From contig NZ_LMJY01000012.1 in the NCBI RefSeq assembly GCF_001421325.1, positions 310,001-374,000 on the forward strand: a DNA stretch of 64,000 nucleotides, written 5' to 3'. Shown piece by piece: positions 1-7,646 of this stretch. A program made the position numbers and the translations under genes. The notes under the pieces were generated by a model, which did not search any database, was not told the origin of the DNA, and was given only the letters and a program-made list of their open reading frames with translations. Positions within the stretch are counted from its first letter, which is position 1. Every line of letters begins with the position of its first letter. The stretch comes from Novosphingobium sp. Leaf2. Its GTDB lineage: Bacteria > Pseudomonadota > Alphaproteobacteria > Sphingomonadales > Sphingomonadaceae.

Positions 1-152
1 AGCGGCACAGTCTGCGACAGGTCGATGATGTGTATGCCGTTGCGCGCGCCGAAGATGTACGGCTTCATGCGCGGGTTCCAGCGGTGGGTCTGGTGACCGA
101 AGTGTGCGCCGGCTTCGATAAGCTGCTGCATTGAGACGACAGGTGCCGCCAT
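1..152 (-). CDS. rpsB: 30S ribosomal protein S2, N-terminal part (cut by window edge)
   Basis: The first 50 codons of ribosomal protein S2 read leftwards out of the window. S2 binds the 30S subunit late in assembly and holds S1. The conserved S2 opening is visible ([20 protein letters not shown], then [11 protein letters not shown]). The ATG at 150-152 follows a GGAAAGGAAAT Shine-Dalgarno region. The remainder, and normally tsf, would lie beyond position 1. Identification is secure; only the length is unknown. Confidence 0.96.
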   Translation of the reverse strand, partial: MAAPVVSMQQLIEAGAHFGHQTHRWNPRMKPYIFGARNGIHIIDLSQTVP

Positions 153-561
153 ATGTATTTCCTTTCCGGTTGAACCTCTGGAAAGCTGGAACCGTACGAG
201 GCCCTGAGGACCCGTTCCGGCACCGGTATGTGCGCCTTCCATGTGGATTGCCTGCGGTATGATGCGTACCGGAAAACCCGGCCCGATTTGCACAAGCGCG
301 CTGCCCTTACCGCGACTTTATGCGGGAAGATAGCCCCCACTCATCGCAATTAAACGTCATTTTGCCGTCAAAATCTAGGAATTCCATTGATTTCAACAGA
401 CTGCGCGGAACTCGAAAGGTTAGCGAAACCTTAAACCGGCGATACGGACCGCACGGTGGCCAACGCAAACGGGCCAAGTCGGACCACATACGCACCAAGG
501 TGGGCAAGGTGTAATCGCATCCGGGGGATTGGAAGCACAACGGTTAAAAAAGGTCGTCGCC
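153..561. other. Divergent intergenic region, rpsB leader and upstream of small gene
   Basis: About 400 bases separate rpsB (leftward) from the next supported gene (rightward). Short open frames here show no family signature and no good ribosome site, so I call none of them. A TTAG-N7-TTAA element at 420-434 is one base away from the alphaproteobacterial CtrA consensus TTAA-N7-TTAA. I could not pick a convincing -35/-10 pair for rpsB. Confidence 0.5.
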
Positions 562-840
562 ATGACTGTCATAACGCCTCTCCTGTTCATCATTGCCGCC
601 TGCGCCGCCGGCTTCACGATCTGGAAAAGCATAGCTCCGGCTATCGCGGCGATCCGCGATCTGCGCGCTCAACTGGCCATGAGCGATGCGGAGCAGATTG
701 TCCACGTAGGCACCAGTCTCACCCGCGAAAGGTCGGAAGTTAAATCGGCCGAACGTCGCCCTCGTGCCTTGCGGCATCCCCAACCCAAGCCGGTAATTCA
801 CCGCCTGCACCAGTACCCGCACCACGCTCACGCGGCCTGA
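562..840 (+). CDS. Small single-pass membrane protein, unknown function
   Basis: A 92-residue protein beginning MTVITPLLFIIAACAAGF. One hydrophobic segment covers about residues 4-22 and is followed by a charged helix (AAIRDLRAQLAMSDAEQIV) and a basic, His/Pro-rich tail. The ATG at 562 was chosen over the upstream in-frame codon because an AAAAAAGG ribosome site precedes it at normal spacing. A strong terminator follows 18 bases after the stop, so it seems to be a one-gene transcript. No family is recognised. The topology suggests an inner-membrane anchor with a soluble tail; the gene itself is probable, not certain. Confidence 0.6.
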   Translation: MTVITPLLFIIAACAAGFTIWKSIAPAIAAIRDLRAQLAMSDAEQIVHVGTSLTRERSEVKSAERRPRALRHPQPKPVIHRLHQYPHHAHAA

Positions 841-858
841 CTTCACCGGACCAAAATG

Positions 859-892
859 GGGCGCACACTACGATGAGTGTGCGCCCTTTTTT
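859..892 (+). terminator. Intrinsic terminator after the small membrane gene
   Basis: Perfect 11-bp stem (859-869 with 876-886), six-base loop and a run of six T residues at 887-892. It insulates the small gene ending at 840 from the LexA-box gene that follows. Confidence 0.93.
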
Positions 893-935
893 CGTGCCCC
901 GCAGCCATAGCAATTTTTTACGATTGACATCTATG

Positions 936-950
936 GAACAAAAAGCGAAC
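936..950. promoter_or_regulatory. Probable LexA (SOS) box, GAAC-N7-GAAC
   Basis: The sequence GAAC, seven bases, GAAC is the reverse complement of GTTC-N7-GTTC, the LexA operator known from alphaproteobacteria. A TTGACA hexamer (924-929) lies just upstream, so LexA could block a promoter here. It is 95 bases before the start of the small protein at 1046, with no other gene between. Assignment is by motif only. Confidence 0.6.
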
Positions 951-1045
951 GGTGTTTACCGGAACATTGATAGAACAGATTCGCTTTATCCACACGTTGT
1001 CCACACCCCGTTATTTGGGGCGGCAACGGTCAGGAAGGAACGGCT

Positions 1046-1318
1046 ATGACGCTTTTTGCTGCTTGCGTATTCGCCCTCGCCGCGCTCGCATCCGTGTGCA
1101 CCATTGCCTCCACGGTTCGGCGATACGGTCCGGGATATGCGTCGGTGCGAACGCAGCTTGGAGTTTGCGGGGCAGACACGATGGTAACGTGGACAACGAC
1201 GGAACGTGTGCGCCGCCGCACCGCGATCGTCGATCGCACATCGGTGACGTTGTGGCCGGCGGTTCGCGGCGCTAAAGCTAAGGCGCGTCCGGCGTGTGCA
1301 TTCGGTCTTGCCGCTTGA
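1046..1318 (+). CDS. Small membrane protein behind a LexA-type box
   Basis: A 90-residue protein starting MTLFAACVFALAALASVCTI: an N-terminal hydrophobic segment (residues 2-22) that could be a membrane anchor, then a basic segment. A GGAAGGAA ribosome site sits just before the ATG. Its last 41 bases overlap the end of pssA tail to tail. The upstream LexA-type box suggests DNA-damage induction. Caulobacter has small SOS-induced membrane inhibitors of division (SidA, DidA), which raises that possibility, but I see no sequence similarity that would prove it. No family is recognised. Confidence 0.6.
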   Translation: MTLFAACVFALAALASVCTIASTVRRYGPGYASVRTQLGVCGADTMVTWTTTERVRRRTAIVDRTSVTLWPAVRGAKAKARPACAFGLAA

Positions 1319-2096
1319 CCTTGCCGTAGATGATCACGCTCAACGGCAATAGCAGCAGATAAACGATGCTGATCGCCGCCAGCGTGAACCAGGGTTCGGT
1401 CAACAGTGCGGCCATTGTCAGGCCCACAAGCGCGATCACGCCAAGCCGCAGATGCGCGGGCGGGCGCATGCGCGACCAGGCAAGCGTGGGGATGCTGGAG
1501 ATCATGAGGAACGCGATAAGCACCATCCACAGGCTCACCATTACCGGGTTGGCGAACTCGGGCCGCCCGCTGGCGATGGACAAGTACAGCGGCAGAAAGG
1601 TGAGCCCTGCCCCCAGCGGCGCGGGAACCCCAGTCAGAAAGCCCGCCGCCTTATGCGGCTGATCCAGCGTGTCGAGCCGGGCATTGAAGCGGGCAAGACG
1701 CAGCACGCAACAGATCGCGAAGGCCAGCGAGGCGATCCAGCCCAGGCTGGGCAACTGGTGCAGCGTCCACAGATACACGATCAGCGCCGGCGCCACCCCG
1801 AACGAAATGGAGTCGGCCAAACTGTCGAGTTCGGCGCCGAACCGTGTCTGCGCTTTCAGCAGCCGCGCCGCGCGGCCATCGATCCCATCGAGCAGTCCGG
1901 CAAGAATAACAGCCTGTACGGCCTTGTCGAAATCGCCAGCGATGGCGAACCGGATTCCGGTAAGTCCGGAGCACAAAGCTGCGGCAGTTATGGCATTGGG
2001 TACCACCGCGCGCATGGACAGCCCGGGCGCCAGGCGTCTGCGAGCACCGGGCCCTGCCGCGAAAGCTTCGTCCTGCGCGGCAGGGTCATCTATCAC
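1278..2096 (-). CDS. pssA: CDP-diacylglycerol-serine O-phosphatidyltransferase
   Basis: Makes phosphatidylserine from CDP-diacylglycerol and L-serine in the inner membrane. The 272-residue protein carries the CDP-alcohol phosphatidyltransferase signature D73-G74-x2-A77-R78-x8-G87-x3-D91-x3-D95, whose Asp residues bind metal and substrate, and about seven hydrophobic helices. It overlaps the stop of psd by four bases (ATGA), so the two are translationally coupled and its product is the substrate of the upstream gene's enzyme. Length and motif match the PssA subclass that needs no separate partner. Confidence 0.95.
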   Translation of the reverse strand: MIDDPAAQDEAFAAGPGARRRLAPGLSMRAVVPNAITAAALCSGLTGIRFAIAGDFDKAVQAVILAGLLDGIDGRAARLLKAQTRFGAELDSLADSISFGVAPALIVYLWTLHQLPSLGWIASLAFAICCVLRLARFNARLDTLDQPHKAAGFLTGVPAPLGAGLTFLPLYLSIASGRPEFANPVMVSLWMVLIAFLMISSIPTLAWSRMRPPAHLRLGVIALVGLTMAALLTEPWFTLAAISIVYLLLLPLSVIIYGKVKRQDRMHTPDAP

Positions 2097-2851
2097 TGAG
2101 CGACGCCCTCGATCATCGGGCCGCTGCCCAGCACCGCCAGCACCGTTTCTCCGGCAATGATCTTCTGGCCCATCAGCACATGCGGTTCGGTGCCCGCTGG
2201 CAGATACAAGTCCACCCGGCTGCCAAAGCGGATCAGGCCGATGCGCTGGCCAGCAGCGATAATGTCGCCCGGCTTGATGAACGGCACGATACGGCGCGCC
2301 ACCAGGCCAGCGATCTGCGTGAAGCAGATTCGCGTGCCGTCTCCGCGTTCGATCAGAATATGCTGGCGCTCGTTCTCTTCGCTCGCCTTGTCCAGATCAG
2401 CGTTCACGAACTTGCCGGGTATATAGATCACCCGTTTCACGCTGCCGCCAATCGGCGCACGGTTGATGTGAACGTCGAACACCGACATGAAGATCGAGAT
2501 GCGGGTGACAGGTTCCGCCGGCAGCGGCGCCGAGCCGGTTCCATCGTCCATGGTCAATTCGCGCGGCGGCGGCACTTTACCGATCAGCGTTACCAGCCCG
2601 TCCGCCGGCGCGATGATCACGCGGTCGTCCTGTGGGGTAACCCGCACCGGATCGCGGAAAAACGCAAGCACGCACAGCGTCAACACCGCCAGCGGCCAGC
2701 CGACCCAGGGGCCGAAAAACAGCCACGCGACCAACGTAATTGCGCCCGCGATCGCGCCGAACTTGCGACCCTCGCGGTGAATGGCGGGCCATTGCCACGA
2801 CACTTCGCCGCGACCTTGATTATCTAGAATTTCCTGAGGCATCGCTCTCAT
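2093..2851 (-). CDS. psd: Phosphatidylserine decarboxylase proenzyme
   Basis: Converts phosphatidylserine to phosphatidylethanolamine. The protein (252 residues, or 249 from the second Met) is the short bacterial type. It ends with the self-cleavage site in [11 protein letters not shown]: cleavage between G210 and S211 yields the pyruvoyl group. An N-terminal membrane segment lies at about 31-63, and [13 protein letters not shown] is the usual core motif. First gene of the psd-pssA pair. Two starts three codons apart are both possible. Confidence 0.96.
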   Translation of the reverse strand: MRAMPQEILDNQGRGEVSWQWPAIHREGRKFGAIAGAITLVAWLFFGPWVGWPLAVLTLCVLAFFRDPVRVTPQDDRVIIAPADGLVTLIGKVPPPRELTMDDGTGSAPLPAEPVTRISIFMSVFDVHINRAPIGGSVKRVIYIPGKFVNADLDKASEENERQHILIERGDGTRICFTQIAGLVARRIVPFIKPGDIIAAGQRIGLIRFGSRVDLYLPAGTEPHVLMGQKIIAGETVLAVLGSGPMIEGVAQ

Positions 2852-3565
2852 CTACCCAGTGTGCGCCACTATCGCAATGCCGCGCCGCAAACGATGTTCC
2901 ACCGGGTTGCCCAAAGCAATGCCACGTGCGCGCCGAGCGATCGACACAACGTCACACAGCGGCGGTAGGACTCGTATTGAAATACATGGCAAAAATTCCT
3001 AATTATCTATTGTTTTTTAACGATATAAATACGATCCTACACGTCCACACGCTTTACGATTGCCTGCGTTTACGCCGACGCGATCATCGCCAGCGGCCAT
3101 TACCGAATTGAGGGGCGCAACGCGCAGCCAGACGGTGTTCCGCCGACATCGTGATGCGTGTCCAGCCGTCTGCTGCGAATGGGAATTGGAGCCCAAAAGT
3201 GTATTGGATTGCACACCATCTTCGGCAAATCGAGTCAGATTCAATTCGCTGCGGATCGGAAAATCCGATCCGACCCGGTCCCAGATTGTGATGGTCGGAT
3301 TTGGGGCGCCCGTCGCGCCGCAATTTCTGATCCGATGCGTGCGGGAAGGGTTTGGCGGTGGCTTCGTTGACGGGGAAACACTATGTTCGACCAAGCCGTT
3401 GGTACAGGGGTGATAGGGCTTGGCAAAAATGAGCTTGAGGCAGTTCTGCTTGCAGACGCCGGCAGTCCGCTTCGCGCTTCGTCTTTCACGCGCCCCGCCT
3501 CTTCAAGGAAGCCGCCGGATAGGGTTCGATGGTAAGCTTGCCGAGGAATGTGCGCGAAAATCCGC
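2852..3565. other. Gene-poor stretch between psd and tRNA-Thr
   Basis: Over 700 bases without a convincing gene. It holds an A+T-rich patch at about 2985-3050, unlike the surrounding DNA, and a 9-bp-arm inverted repeat with a 3-base loop at 3252-3272. A 50-codon frame starting at 3383 has a GGGGAA sequence before its ATG but no recognisable content. Larger open frames on both strands lack ribosome sites and look random. The A+T-rich patch may hold the psd promoter; I cannot place it exactly. Confidence 0.45.
3252..3272. repeat. Perfect inverted repeat, 9-bp arms
   Basis: Arms 3252-3260 and 3264-3272 are exact reverse complements around AAA. No T run follows on either strand, so it is not a standard terminator. 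Shorter GATCGG/TCGGAT pieces recur within 60 bases. It may be a protein-binding site or a decayed hairpin. Confidence 0.6.
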
Positions 3566-3641
3566 TGGTGCCGGTTGCAGGATTCGAACCCGCGGCCTGA
3601 TGATTACAAATCAACTGCTCTACCAACTGAGCTAAACCGGC
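3566..3641 (-). tRNA. tRNA-Thr (anticodon TGT)
   Basis: A 76-base tRNA including an encoded CCA end. The acceptor stem GCCGGTT pairs with AACCGGC. The D arm (TAGCTCAGTTGGTAGAGCA), a seven-base anticodon loop with TGT, and the GGTTCGAATCC T arm are all present. TGT reads ACA threonine codons. Confidence 0.97.
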
Positions 3642-3799
3642 CCACCAGCGGAAGCGCCCCATAGCGGGCTTGGGCAGCGGTGCAAAGCGGCTTTTTATGG
3701 TATGCACCTCACCGGCATCGTTGCCATATTTACGCGATGCTAAGGGCCGCCTGCGATAGCCGATCCTTACGTCAGACCGGAAAAGAGAAGACCAAGACT

Positions 3800-4459
3800 T
3801 TGGACGCACGCATTCTCCTCGCCTCAGGCTTCGTGGCCCTTGCCGCCATCGCCGGTGTGCTGGTGGTGGCGGCCGCGCCGGAAAAGCCCGCCCCCGCCTC
3901 GCTCGCCGAAGCCAGGCTTGCCGCGCCCACGCCAAAGCCCGCCCAAAAACGCGCCCAAAAACCCGCACTGCCGCCCGTACCTGCCAAGGACGAGCCGTTC
4001 GTAATCAAGCGCATCCTGCCGATCAAGGGCGCGATCAGGTATGGCGAATGGCATTGGGACGATGCCGGGGTGCCGCCCGGCCCCATCATGGTGACGGTGG
4101 ACCTCAAAGCGCGCGTAATTTCGGTGTTCCGGGGTGGCTATGAAATCGGCGCGGCGGCGGTGCTGCTGGGCACGGACGACAAGCCGACGCCGCTGGGCAT
4201 ATTCCCGATCACCCAGAAGGACCGCAACCACGTGTCCAACATCTACACCGGCGCGCCCATGCCCTACATGCAGCGGCTGACCAACGACGGCATCACCCTG
4301 CACGGCTCCGACGTTGCGCTTGGCTATGCCAGCCACGGCTGCGTGGGAATGCCCGATGCATTCGCTGCCAAGCTGTTCGATACCACCAAGCTGGGCGACA
4401 AGGTCTACATCACGCGCGGCAAACAAGTGGGCCTGGGCGACAATCTGGTCGGCACCTGA
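3800..4459 (+). CDS. L,D-transpeptidase (YkuD domain)
   Basis: Probably cross-links or modifies peptidoglycan through L,D bonds in the periplasm. The catalytic pattern HGSDVALGYASHGCVGM supplies the nucleophilic Cys and its His. The 219-residue protein has one N-terminal hydrophobic segment (residues 5-24, signal or anchor), a Pro/Lys/Ala-rich linker and the YkuD domain at about 95-215. I chose the TTG at 3800, with AGAGAAG eight bases upstream; the frame is open to 3680, but the extra residues do not resemble an export signal. A second enzyme of this activity class lies at 29021. Confidence 0.88.
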   Translation: MDARILLASGFVALAAIAGVLVVAAAPEKPAPASLAEARLAAPTPKPAQKRAQKPALPPVPAKDEPFVIKRILPIKGAIRYGEWHWDDAGVPPGPIMVTVDLKARVISVFRGGYEIGAAAVLLGTDDKPTPLGIFPITQKDRNHVSNIYTGAPMPYMQRLTNDGITLHGSDVALGYASHGCVGMPDAFAAKLFDTTKLGDKVYITRGKQVGLGDNLVGT

Positions 4460-4462
4460 AGC

Positions 4463-5473
4463 TCAGGCTTTTACCGGACGTGCCCGCCGCGCCGGCGCGC
4501 GCGCAAAGCTCCAGCCGCCGGCATTGGGCCGGGCGACCAGATCACCGATGGATGCGGGTCGCCCGGCTGACAATTCTTCAAAGACGTGGGCGATCGCACT
4601 GCCGCGCGGCGCGTCGTTGCCCAGTTCCCGCACGATGCGCGCCACCACCCGCAAGGCCACCGCACGCGGGGCCTGCGGGCGATATTTCAGGCCCATCGGC
4701 TCTGGTTTGACGCACGAGCGCCATTCCAGCGCCGCCATCCAGTCCAGCGCGGCGTCGGCCTCGGCGATGTGCGCAGCGCTTTGGGCGATGGCTGCAGCGT
4801 CGAGCCAGTCCGCGCCCGCCAGCGCCTGACGGATGCGGACACGATCGAAGCGATCGTTAGCGTTGCTGGGATCTTGCGCGGCCACCATGCCCGCATCGTC
4901 CACCACGTGCGCCAGTTCCGCGCGCCGCCAGTCCAGCACCGGGCGCAGCAGGGGGAGGCCGGTGTCGGGCACCAGCCCGCGCGCACGGGTGCCCGCAAGG
5001 CCCGCCACCCCGCTCGCGCGGTTGAGGCGCATCAGCAGCGTCTCAGCCTGATCGTCTGCGTGATGGGCGGTGGCGATGGCGGCAAGTGTGCACGCCTCTG
5101 CCCAGTCCGCCAGCGCCACGTAGCGCGCCGCACGCGCCTCCGCCTGCAGATTGCCGGGGGCGACGGTGACGGTCAGCGTGGCATGCGCAATGCCTTGGAG
5201 CGCGCAGATCCGCGCTACCTCGGCAGCTTCGCCCGCGCTTTCGCGCCGCAAGCCGTGATCGACGGTGGCCGCCTCCACCCGGCCTGGCAGCGCCGCATGG
5301 GCCAGCAGCAGCAGCGCCAGACTGTCCGGCCCGCCCGACACGGCGATACCGAGCCGCGCATCCTCGCGATCGATCCCGTCCGGCCAGATCGCCGCCAGAC
5401 AGCCGTGAAACCGCGCGACGGTGTCCGGCTTCACGACCGGCTCAGCTGCAGGACAATCCACTGCGCGTGGCAT
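4463..5473 (-). CDS. tilS: tRNA(Ile)-lysidine synthase
   Basis: Changes C34 of the CAU-anticodon tRNA-Ile to lysidine using ATP and lysine, so that it reads AUA. The PP-loop SGGPDS is at about residues 47-52 and the HHADDQAET motif follows. At 336 residues it is short of E. coli TilS, and the C-terminal domains are reduced, as is common in alphaproteobacteria. The start overlaps the end of cpoB by 32 bases, so translation is probably coupled; a start a few codons later is possible. Confidence 0.93.
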   Translation of the reverse strand: MPRAVDCPAAEPVVKPDTVARFHGCLAAIWPDGIDREDARLGIAVSGGPDSLALLLLAHAALPGRVEAATVDHGLRRESAGEAAEVARICALQGIAHATLTVTVAPGNLQAEARAARYVALADWAEACTLAAIATAHHADDQAETLLMRLNRASGVAGLAGTRARGLVPDTGLPLLRPVLDWRRAELAHVVDDAGMVAAQDPSNANDRFDRVRIRQALAGADWLDAAAIAQSAAHIAEADAALDWMAALEWRSCVKPEPMGLKYRPQAPRAVALRVVARIVRELGNDAPRGSAIAHVFEELSAGRPASIGDLVARPNAGGWSFARAPARRARPVKA

Positions 5474-6404
5474 TGTAGACGCTGCTTAAACGGCCGGCAG
5501 CCTCGCTGGGATACGTCGAGGCGAATTCCGCCAGCGCGATGCAGGCGCGCTTGGTGTCTTTCATCTGCTTCATCGAGATCGCCAGGTACAGCAGACTGTC
5601 CGGCGCACGGTCGCCGCGCTTGTCGGTCTGGAAATTCTGGAGGAACCACTTGGCGGCCTCGCTCGGGTTGCCGTCATCCAGATAGGCGCGGCCCAGCAGG
5701 TTGCGGCCCCAGCTGGCGCGCGCGTGCTTGGGATACTTTTCCAGATACAGCTTCAGCTGCTGCTGCGCTTCGGGGTAGAACTTGGCTTCCCACAGGCGGA
5801 AACCGTAGCTGTATTCATCCTCGCCCGGATCGCCGCTTTGCGGCTTTTCGATTTTCCGCACCGCTTCGACGCGCGAGTCAGAGGGCGGCACCGGACGGGA
5901 TGCTACCGGGCGCGGCGCAGGTGCCGGTGCCGCCACCGGGCCGGCAGCCGGACGATCGGCGGGCGCCGGCGGCAACGACCCCGGATACGCGCTGCCCGGC
6001 GCGGGGGCGGGCGGGGCCTGAACCGGCGCGGGCGTCATCGTCGCCAGCTTGGCTTCCAGCTGGTTCAGGCGATTGGTGTTCTGTTCGGTCTGCGCGGTCA
6101 GCTGCGCCATTTGCGCTTCCACTGCGTCCATGCGGGTCAGCAGGTCGGTGACAGGCGTAGTGCTGGGGGCGCCGGGCGCGGGGCGCGGCGTCGCAGGCGC
6201 GGTGATCTGCGGCTCGAAATACTTGCCGTCCGCGCCGGGGAAAACCTTGCGCTGGAGGGCGCGCACTTCCGACTCCACCTTGTTCAGACGCGCGTTCGTG
6301 TTGGCGTCCTGCGCCATCGCGGGGCCGGTGCCGGACAGGATCCCCACCGCTGCCACCGTCACCAGCCAGCGCGTCGTGCGCATCGGCGCAAAGCTACGTT
6401 TCAT
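5442..6404 (-). CDS. cpoB: Cell division coordinator CpoB / YbgF (TPR protein)
   Basis: Periplasmic protein that in E. coli links peptidoglycan synthesis to Tol-Pal constriction of the outer membrane. Order: signal peptide (residues 10-32, ending AMA-QD), coiled coil (about 35-120, with repeated LNKVESEVRAL-type heptads), a Pro/Ala linker, and C-terminal tetratricopeptide repeats (about 200-318, with EYSYGFRLWEAKFYPEAQ). The ATG at 6404 has an AGGAG site ten bases upstream. No tol or pal genes are in the window, so it stands apart from the operon it often joins. Confidence 0.92.
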   Translation of the reverse strand: MKRSFAPMRTTRWLVTVAAVGILSGTGPAMAQDANTNARLNKVESEVRALQRKVFPGADGKYFEPQITAPATPRPAPGAPSTTPVTDLLTRMDAVEAQMAQLTAQTEQNTNRLNQLEAKLATMTPAPVQAPPAPAPGSAYPGSLPPAPADRPAAGPVAAPAPAPRPVASRPVPPSDSRVEAVRKIEKPQSGDPGEDEYSYGFRLWEAKFYPEAQQQLKLYLEKYPKHARASWGRNLLGRAYLDDGNPSEAAKWFLQNFQTDKRGDRAPDSLLYLAISMKQMKDTKRACIALAEFASTYPSEAAGRLSSVYNATRSGLSCS

Positions 6405-6542
6405 CACCAAGTCACTCCTAGCCGGACCTAAGCCGTAAGCCGCACGGGCGGCGATCTGTGGAACCGGCGATTAACCATCGGGCCGCGCGTGAACGCTTGA
6501 CTGCGATCCTTGCCTGAAACGCCCCCCACCTGTCGAGATGCG

Positions 6543-7511
6543 TCAGTCGGAAGGCGTGGAAACCGATGGTGGTAACAACGATTCCGGCGTCGGCACCGGG
6601 GTTGGCCGAACCGCACGCGACGCTGGCCGGGCGGCAGGCTGCGCGGCGCGCGGGACTGGACGGGCCGACGGGGCCGCCGGTGTAGGACTGGCGGACGGCG
6701 TGGACGATGCGCCGGGCGCGGCCGCAGGATTGGCGCGCGCCAGCAGGTCGGCGGCGGCCAGCGACACGCCGGTGACCAGACGCGGCTCGGTAGACAGCGG
6801 CGCGATAGGCTTGCCGCCCACTGCGATCTGCAGCGCGTCAGGGCGCCCAGTGCGCAGTTGCAGGCCTGGAATATTGGCCGGTACGGTCCAGCTTTCGCCT
6901 TTCGCCAGTTCATTTTGCAGCACCTGCTGACCGGCGCCGTCGGTCACTTTGACCCACACGTTGTCACCCGTCGCGGTGAGCACCACGGGCCCACCGGAAG
7001 CCTGCGCGGGTGTGGCGCCGGAACCGGGGCCGCGCGCAGGGGCTGCGGGCTTGGCCGTTTCGCGTGAAACGAGTTCCGGCAGCGAGCCCTGGGGCGACAG
7101 AAAGCTGCTCCAGAACGTGAGCAGGATGATCACCGCCACCACCACGCCGGCAGCCGCGCCCCACGCCAAGCGCCGGGTGGGAACGCGCGCCGGGTCGCCG
7201 GGCTCGAAACTGGGCGCGGGCTTTGGCCGCTCCGCCTGCTGGCCATCCAGCTGTTCGCGCACCTTGGCCGCGATCACCCGTTCATCCAGGCCAACCGCGC
7301 GCGCATACGTGCGGGCGAAACCCACCGCATACGTGCGCGCCGCCAGATCGCCGAGGCGGTCTTCTTCCAGCGCATGGAGATGGCGTTCCGCGATCTTGGT
7401 CTCGGTCGCAATGTCGGCGCAGGTTTTGCCGGCAGCCTCCCGCGCGGCACGAAGCTGGCTTCCGGCGCTTTGCGTACTTTGGCCAAGGCCTTGAGTTTCG
7501 AGGTTTTCCAT
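6543..7511 (-). CDS. RodZ-like helix-turn-helix membrane protein
   Basis: Domain order is that of RodZ: an N-terminal Xre-type helix-turn-helix (residues about 15-80, GSQLRAAREAAGKTCADIA), one transmembrane helix (about 121-143), then a periplasmic DUF4115-type beta domain (VWVKVTDGAGQQVLQNELAKG) and a Pro/Ala-rich C-terminus. RodZ ties MreB filaments to the cell-wall machinery in rods. No mreB is nearby, so the role is inferred from architecture alone. The ATG at 7511 follows GCGGAG; a TTG four codons earlier is an alternative. Confidence 0.85.
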   Translation of the reverse strand: MENLETQGLGQSTQSAGSQLRAAREAAGKTCADIATETKIAERHLHALEEDRLGDLAARTYAVGFARTYARAVGLDERVIAAKVREQLDGQQAERPKPAPSFEPGDPARVPTRRLAWGAAAGVVVAVIILLTFWSSFLSPQGSLPELVSRETAKPAAPARGPGSGATPAQASGGPVVLTATGDNVWVKVTDGAGQQVLQNELAKGESWTVPANIPGLQLRTGRPDALQIAVGGKPIAPLSTEPRLVTGVSLAAADLLARANPAAAPGASSTPSASPTPAAPSARPVPRAAQPAARPASRAVRPTPVPTPESLLPPSVSTPSD

Positions 7512-7646
7512 TCCGCTCCGCAAAGGATGGTCGATGTAACGGCGTACGTGCTAACCAAACCGGATGGCACGGCAAAGTCAATCAGTGTGCCATCGTGAGG
7601 GTGAAATTTATGCGCGGGAAAGCCCGTGCGCCGCCCCGATCGCGCG

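Noticed and set aside
3060-3413. A 117-codon frame between psd and tRNA-Thr
   Set aside because: No ribosome site, no recognisable motif, and an equally long frame exists on the other strand.
4586-6151. A 521-codon plus-strand frame
   Set aside because: Antisense to tilS and cpoB; low-complexity Arg/His/Pro content.
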